This document shows positions 62,201 to 64,000 of a stretch of 64,000 nt of DNA, piece after piece; position 1 is the first letter of the stretch, and each line of letters starts with the position of its first letter. Where the stretch lies: positions 372,001 to 436,000 of the forward strand of contig CAVSIY010000004.1 of assembly GCA_963728165.1 (NCBI GenBank), read 5' to 3'. Made by a program: the position numbers and the translations under genes. The stretch comes from Hyphomicrobium_A sp963728165 (lineage in GTDB: Bacteria > Pseudomonadota > Alphaproteobacteria > Rhizobiales > Hyphomicrobiaceae). The notes below the pieces were generated by a model. The model was not told the origin of the DNA. It ran no database searches and saw only the letters and a program-made list of their open reading frames with translations.

Positions 62201-64000
62201 TGCCGAGCGGGCCAGCGATGAGAATCCGGTCAATCGCCTCGGGCAGGAACAGTGCGCCGGCGCCCTCATCCGACGCCGGATCGAGGCTCGCGATGATGAC
62301 TTGCAAGCACGAATCCAACAGCCGTGGATCGAGCGGGGCATAGTCGATGGCACTCGAATGACCCGTCGGAAGCCGGACCTCGGCTCGAACGGCACCAGTG
62401 CCTCTTTCGATACGCGTAATGCCGCGAAAAGCCGGGCCGAAGCGATAGCCGTTCCGGTCAGCACGCGCGTAGAAATCGGCGACCTCGAGCGGCTCGGGCG
62501 TCGGGAGCGGTTTCGGCGCGGTGAGCGATCCGGCGTTGACGGCCCGTGCATAGAGCCGCGCCTCGGCCCGCAGCGTCCACTCGTCAGCTCGGCCTTTGAG
62601 GCGGCTCCAGATTCGCAAGCGTGCTCGATCCGGCTCGAAATGCGTGTGCAGGGCGACACTGCCGTCATTGGCGAGAAAGAGCGCCTCGGGAAGTCGAACG
62701 TCCGCAAGCTCGATGGGGCGCGAGCCGTGCACGTCGCTCGCCGCCGCGTGCATCATGGCGATCATGGCGGCGCCCGGCACAACGCACGAGCCCATGATGC
62801 GATGGTCGCCGAGCACCGGAAAGGCGGCGAGCGAGACCGTGCTCAACCAGTGATAACCCGGTCCCGACTGCCGCTTGCCGAGGAGGGGATGCTGCGACTT
62901 GCCGAAGAAATTTTGCTCGGCCTCTTCCGGGGCCTGCCACAGCCGTTCCTGCAGCCAGGGCATGCGCGGCAGCGCGACGCGGTTACTGCGGCGCTGAAAG
63001 AGCTGCTCCCACGCGATCGCCGCGCCGGCGACATAGAGCTCCGACAGCGCCACGTTGAAAGAGTCGAAGTTGTCCTGCCCGCGCTGCAGCGTCGTAGCCG
63101 TCAATACGTCGCGGCCTTTGGCGGCGGCGCAGGCGGCGGTCGGGGTCGAGAGCGTGCGCGAGGGGCCGAGCTCGATAAAGCGATCGGCGCCGACTTCGAT
63201 GGCGAGGTCGACCGCCCGGTCGAAACGGACCGGATAGCGCAGGTTGCGCCACCAATAGTGCGTGTCGAAGCGCGTCTCGAAAAGGCCTGAGACCGTCGAG
63301 ATGACGGGAACGCGCGGCGCCTGCCACGGCCGCTCGCCAACGGCGCGCGCGAAAATCTCCTTGCCCGGATCGAGCCAGCTCGAATGCCATGCGAAGTCCA
63401 GATCAAGGAGCCGCGCGAGGATGTTGGGATCGCGCTCCTTCAGTCTGCCGATCAGGTCTTCGACGGCGCCTTTTTCGCCGCTCACCGTGACCATGGCTGG
63501 CGAATTGTAGGCGCCGATCTCGATGCCGCCGTCCGCGGGCATGAAAGCGGCAAGCTCGCACTCGCCCAGACCGATCGCCGCCATGGCGCCGACACGATCG
63601 ATATGGCCGCGGATGAGGCCGCGGTGGTTGACCAGATGCGCGACATCGGCGAGCTCGATTGCGCCGGCGAGATAGGCTGCGGTGACCTCGCCGAAAGAGT
63701 GGCCGATCAAGATGTCGGGCGTGATCCCGACCGACTTCCACACCTCGGCAAGGCCCGCCTGCAGCGCAAACATCGCGGCCGGCGTCACGGCGGGATCGTG
63801 CAGCCGGCTGTCGTGCTCTCCCGCCGACAGCGCCTCCACCACCGACCAGCCGGCTGCGGGGGCGAACAGCTCATCGAACGCCTCGACGAATTGGCGGAAT
63901 GCCGGATGCGCCTTGAGGAAATCGCGGCCCATGTTCCAGAACTGGCCGCCCTGACCCGTGCAGGTGAAGACGAGCTTGCCGCGGCGCCGGCCGTTGCCCC
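59222..64000 (-). CDS. Reducing type I polyketide synthase, partial (AT-DH-ER-KR-ACP)
   Basis: The gene enters from the right edge, so the ketosynthase is outside the window. In order: acyltransferase (TCTGQGGQFWNMG, active Ser in GHSFGEVTAAYLAG), dehydratase (HPLLGKRQSG, catalytic His in VLGDHRIMGSCVVPGAAM), a long linker, enoylreductase (GLNFRDVMAATGLLP, NADPH loop HSGAGGIGLAAIALA), ketoreductase (YLVTGGLSGFGFEIG, SVSSLAQVLGWRGQINYAAANAF) and an acyl-carrier domain. The main frame misses the carrier: near 59390 one extra G in a GGGG run moves it out of phase; in the correct phase it reads DDLG then SNSLSSFELWHRIES with the phosphopantetheine Ser and ends at 59222. As sequenced, the frame instead runs on to 59010. 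No thioesterase is seen, so release is by another enzyme. Confidence 0.92.

Noticed and set aside
60888..63290. An 800-codon plus-strand frame antisense to the polyketide synthase
   Set aside because: It mirrors the high-GC third-position pattern of the real gene and contains no recognisable domain.

Overview
The window is GC-rich DNA from an alphaproteobacterium, most likely a Hyphomicrobiales (rhizobial/Hyphomicrobium/Rhodoplanes-like) organism. This is inferred from a complete hpnA-hpnN hopanoid locus in rhizobial style, LuxR-type two-component genes, an IorAB-type molybdenum hydroxylase and a PrtD-type type I secretion system. No rRNA, tRNA, CRISPR array, prophage or insertion sequence was recognised.

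Layout. 0.2-2.8 kb: a CBS-pair protein, idi with a possible small Lys-rich gene coupled to it, and an orphan eboA. 3.1-6.7 kb: a LuxR regulator with a degenerate receiver, a NusG-like antiterminator, and a NarL-type sensor kinase/response regulator pair. 6.9-12.1 kb: an RTX-tailed divergent haem-peroxidase-like protein followed by its probable type I exporter (PrtD-like ABC protein and HlyD-like adaptor). 12.3-18.7 kb: an exopolysaccharide (Wzx/Wzy-type) cluster in which every gene is broken by one or two single-base shifts. 19.0-21.5 kb: a methyltransferase and a sorbosone-dehydrogenase/cytochrome c fusion.

22.0-44.5 kb is the core of the window, a continuous hopanoid locus. It holds hpnK, a second HpnI-like glycosyltransferase, hpnL, dxs, hpnM, an mlaA lipoprotein, hpnI, hpnJ, hpnN, ispH, hpnH, hpnG, hpnF/shc, hpnE, hpnD, hpnC, hpnB and hpnA. 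Together they run from isoprenoid supply (dxs, ispH; idi lies further left) through squalene (hpnCDE) and cyclisation (shc) to side-chain building (hpnH, hpnG, hpnI, hpnJ, hpnK) and outer-membrane delivery (hpnN, with hpnM and mlaA as candidates). The shc gene carries an in-frame amber codon exactly where a QW-motif glutamine should be.

44.7-55.7 kb: a broken MaoC hydratase, IorA/IorB-type molybdenum hydroxylase, lactate permease, FadR-family regulator, XdhC chaperone, and the E1alpha, E1beta (frameshifted) and E2 genes of a 2-oxoacid dehydrogenase; no E3 is present. 55.8-59.0 kb: a sterol-desaturase-family enzyme, a TauE/SafE exporter, a second CBS-pair protein and a BigR/SqrR-like ArsR regulator. 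59.2-64.0 kb: a reducing type I polyketide synthase (AT-DH-ER-KR-ACP) running off the right edge.

At least fourteen +/-1 base shifts were reconstructed by eye. In each case the flanking frames rejoin into a protein of normal family length, so residual sequence errors are as likely as real gene decay. Eleven of them fall between 8.1 and 18.1 kb.
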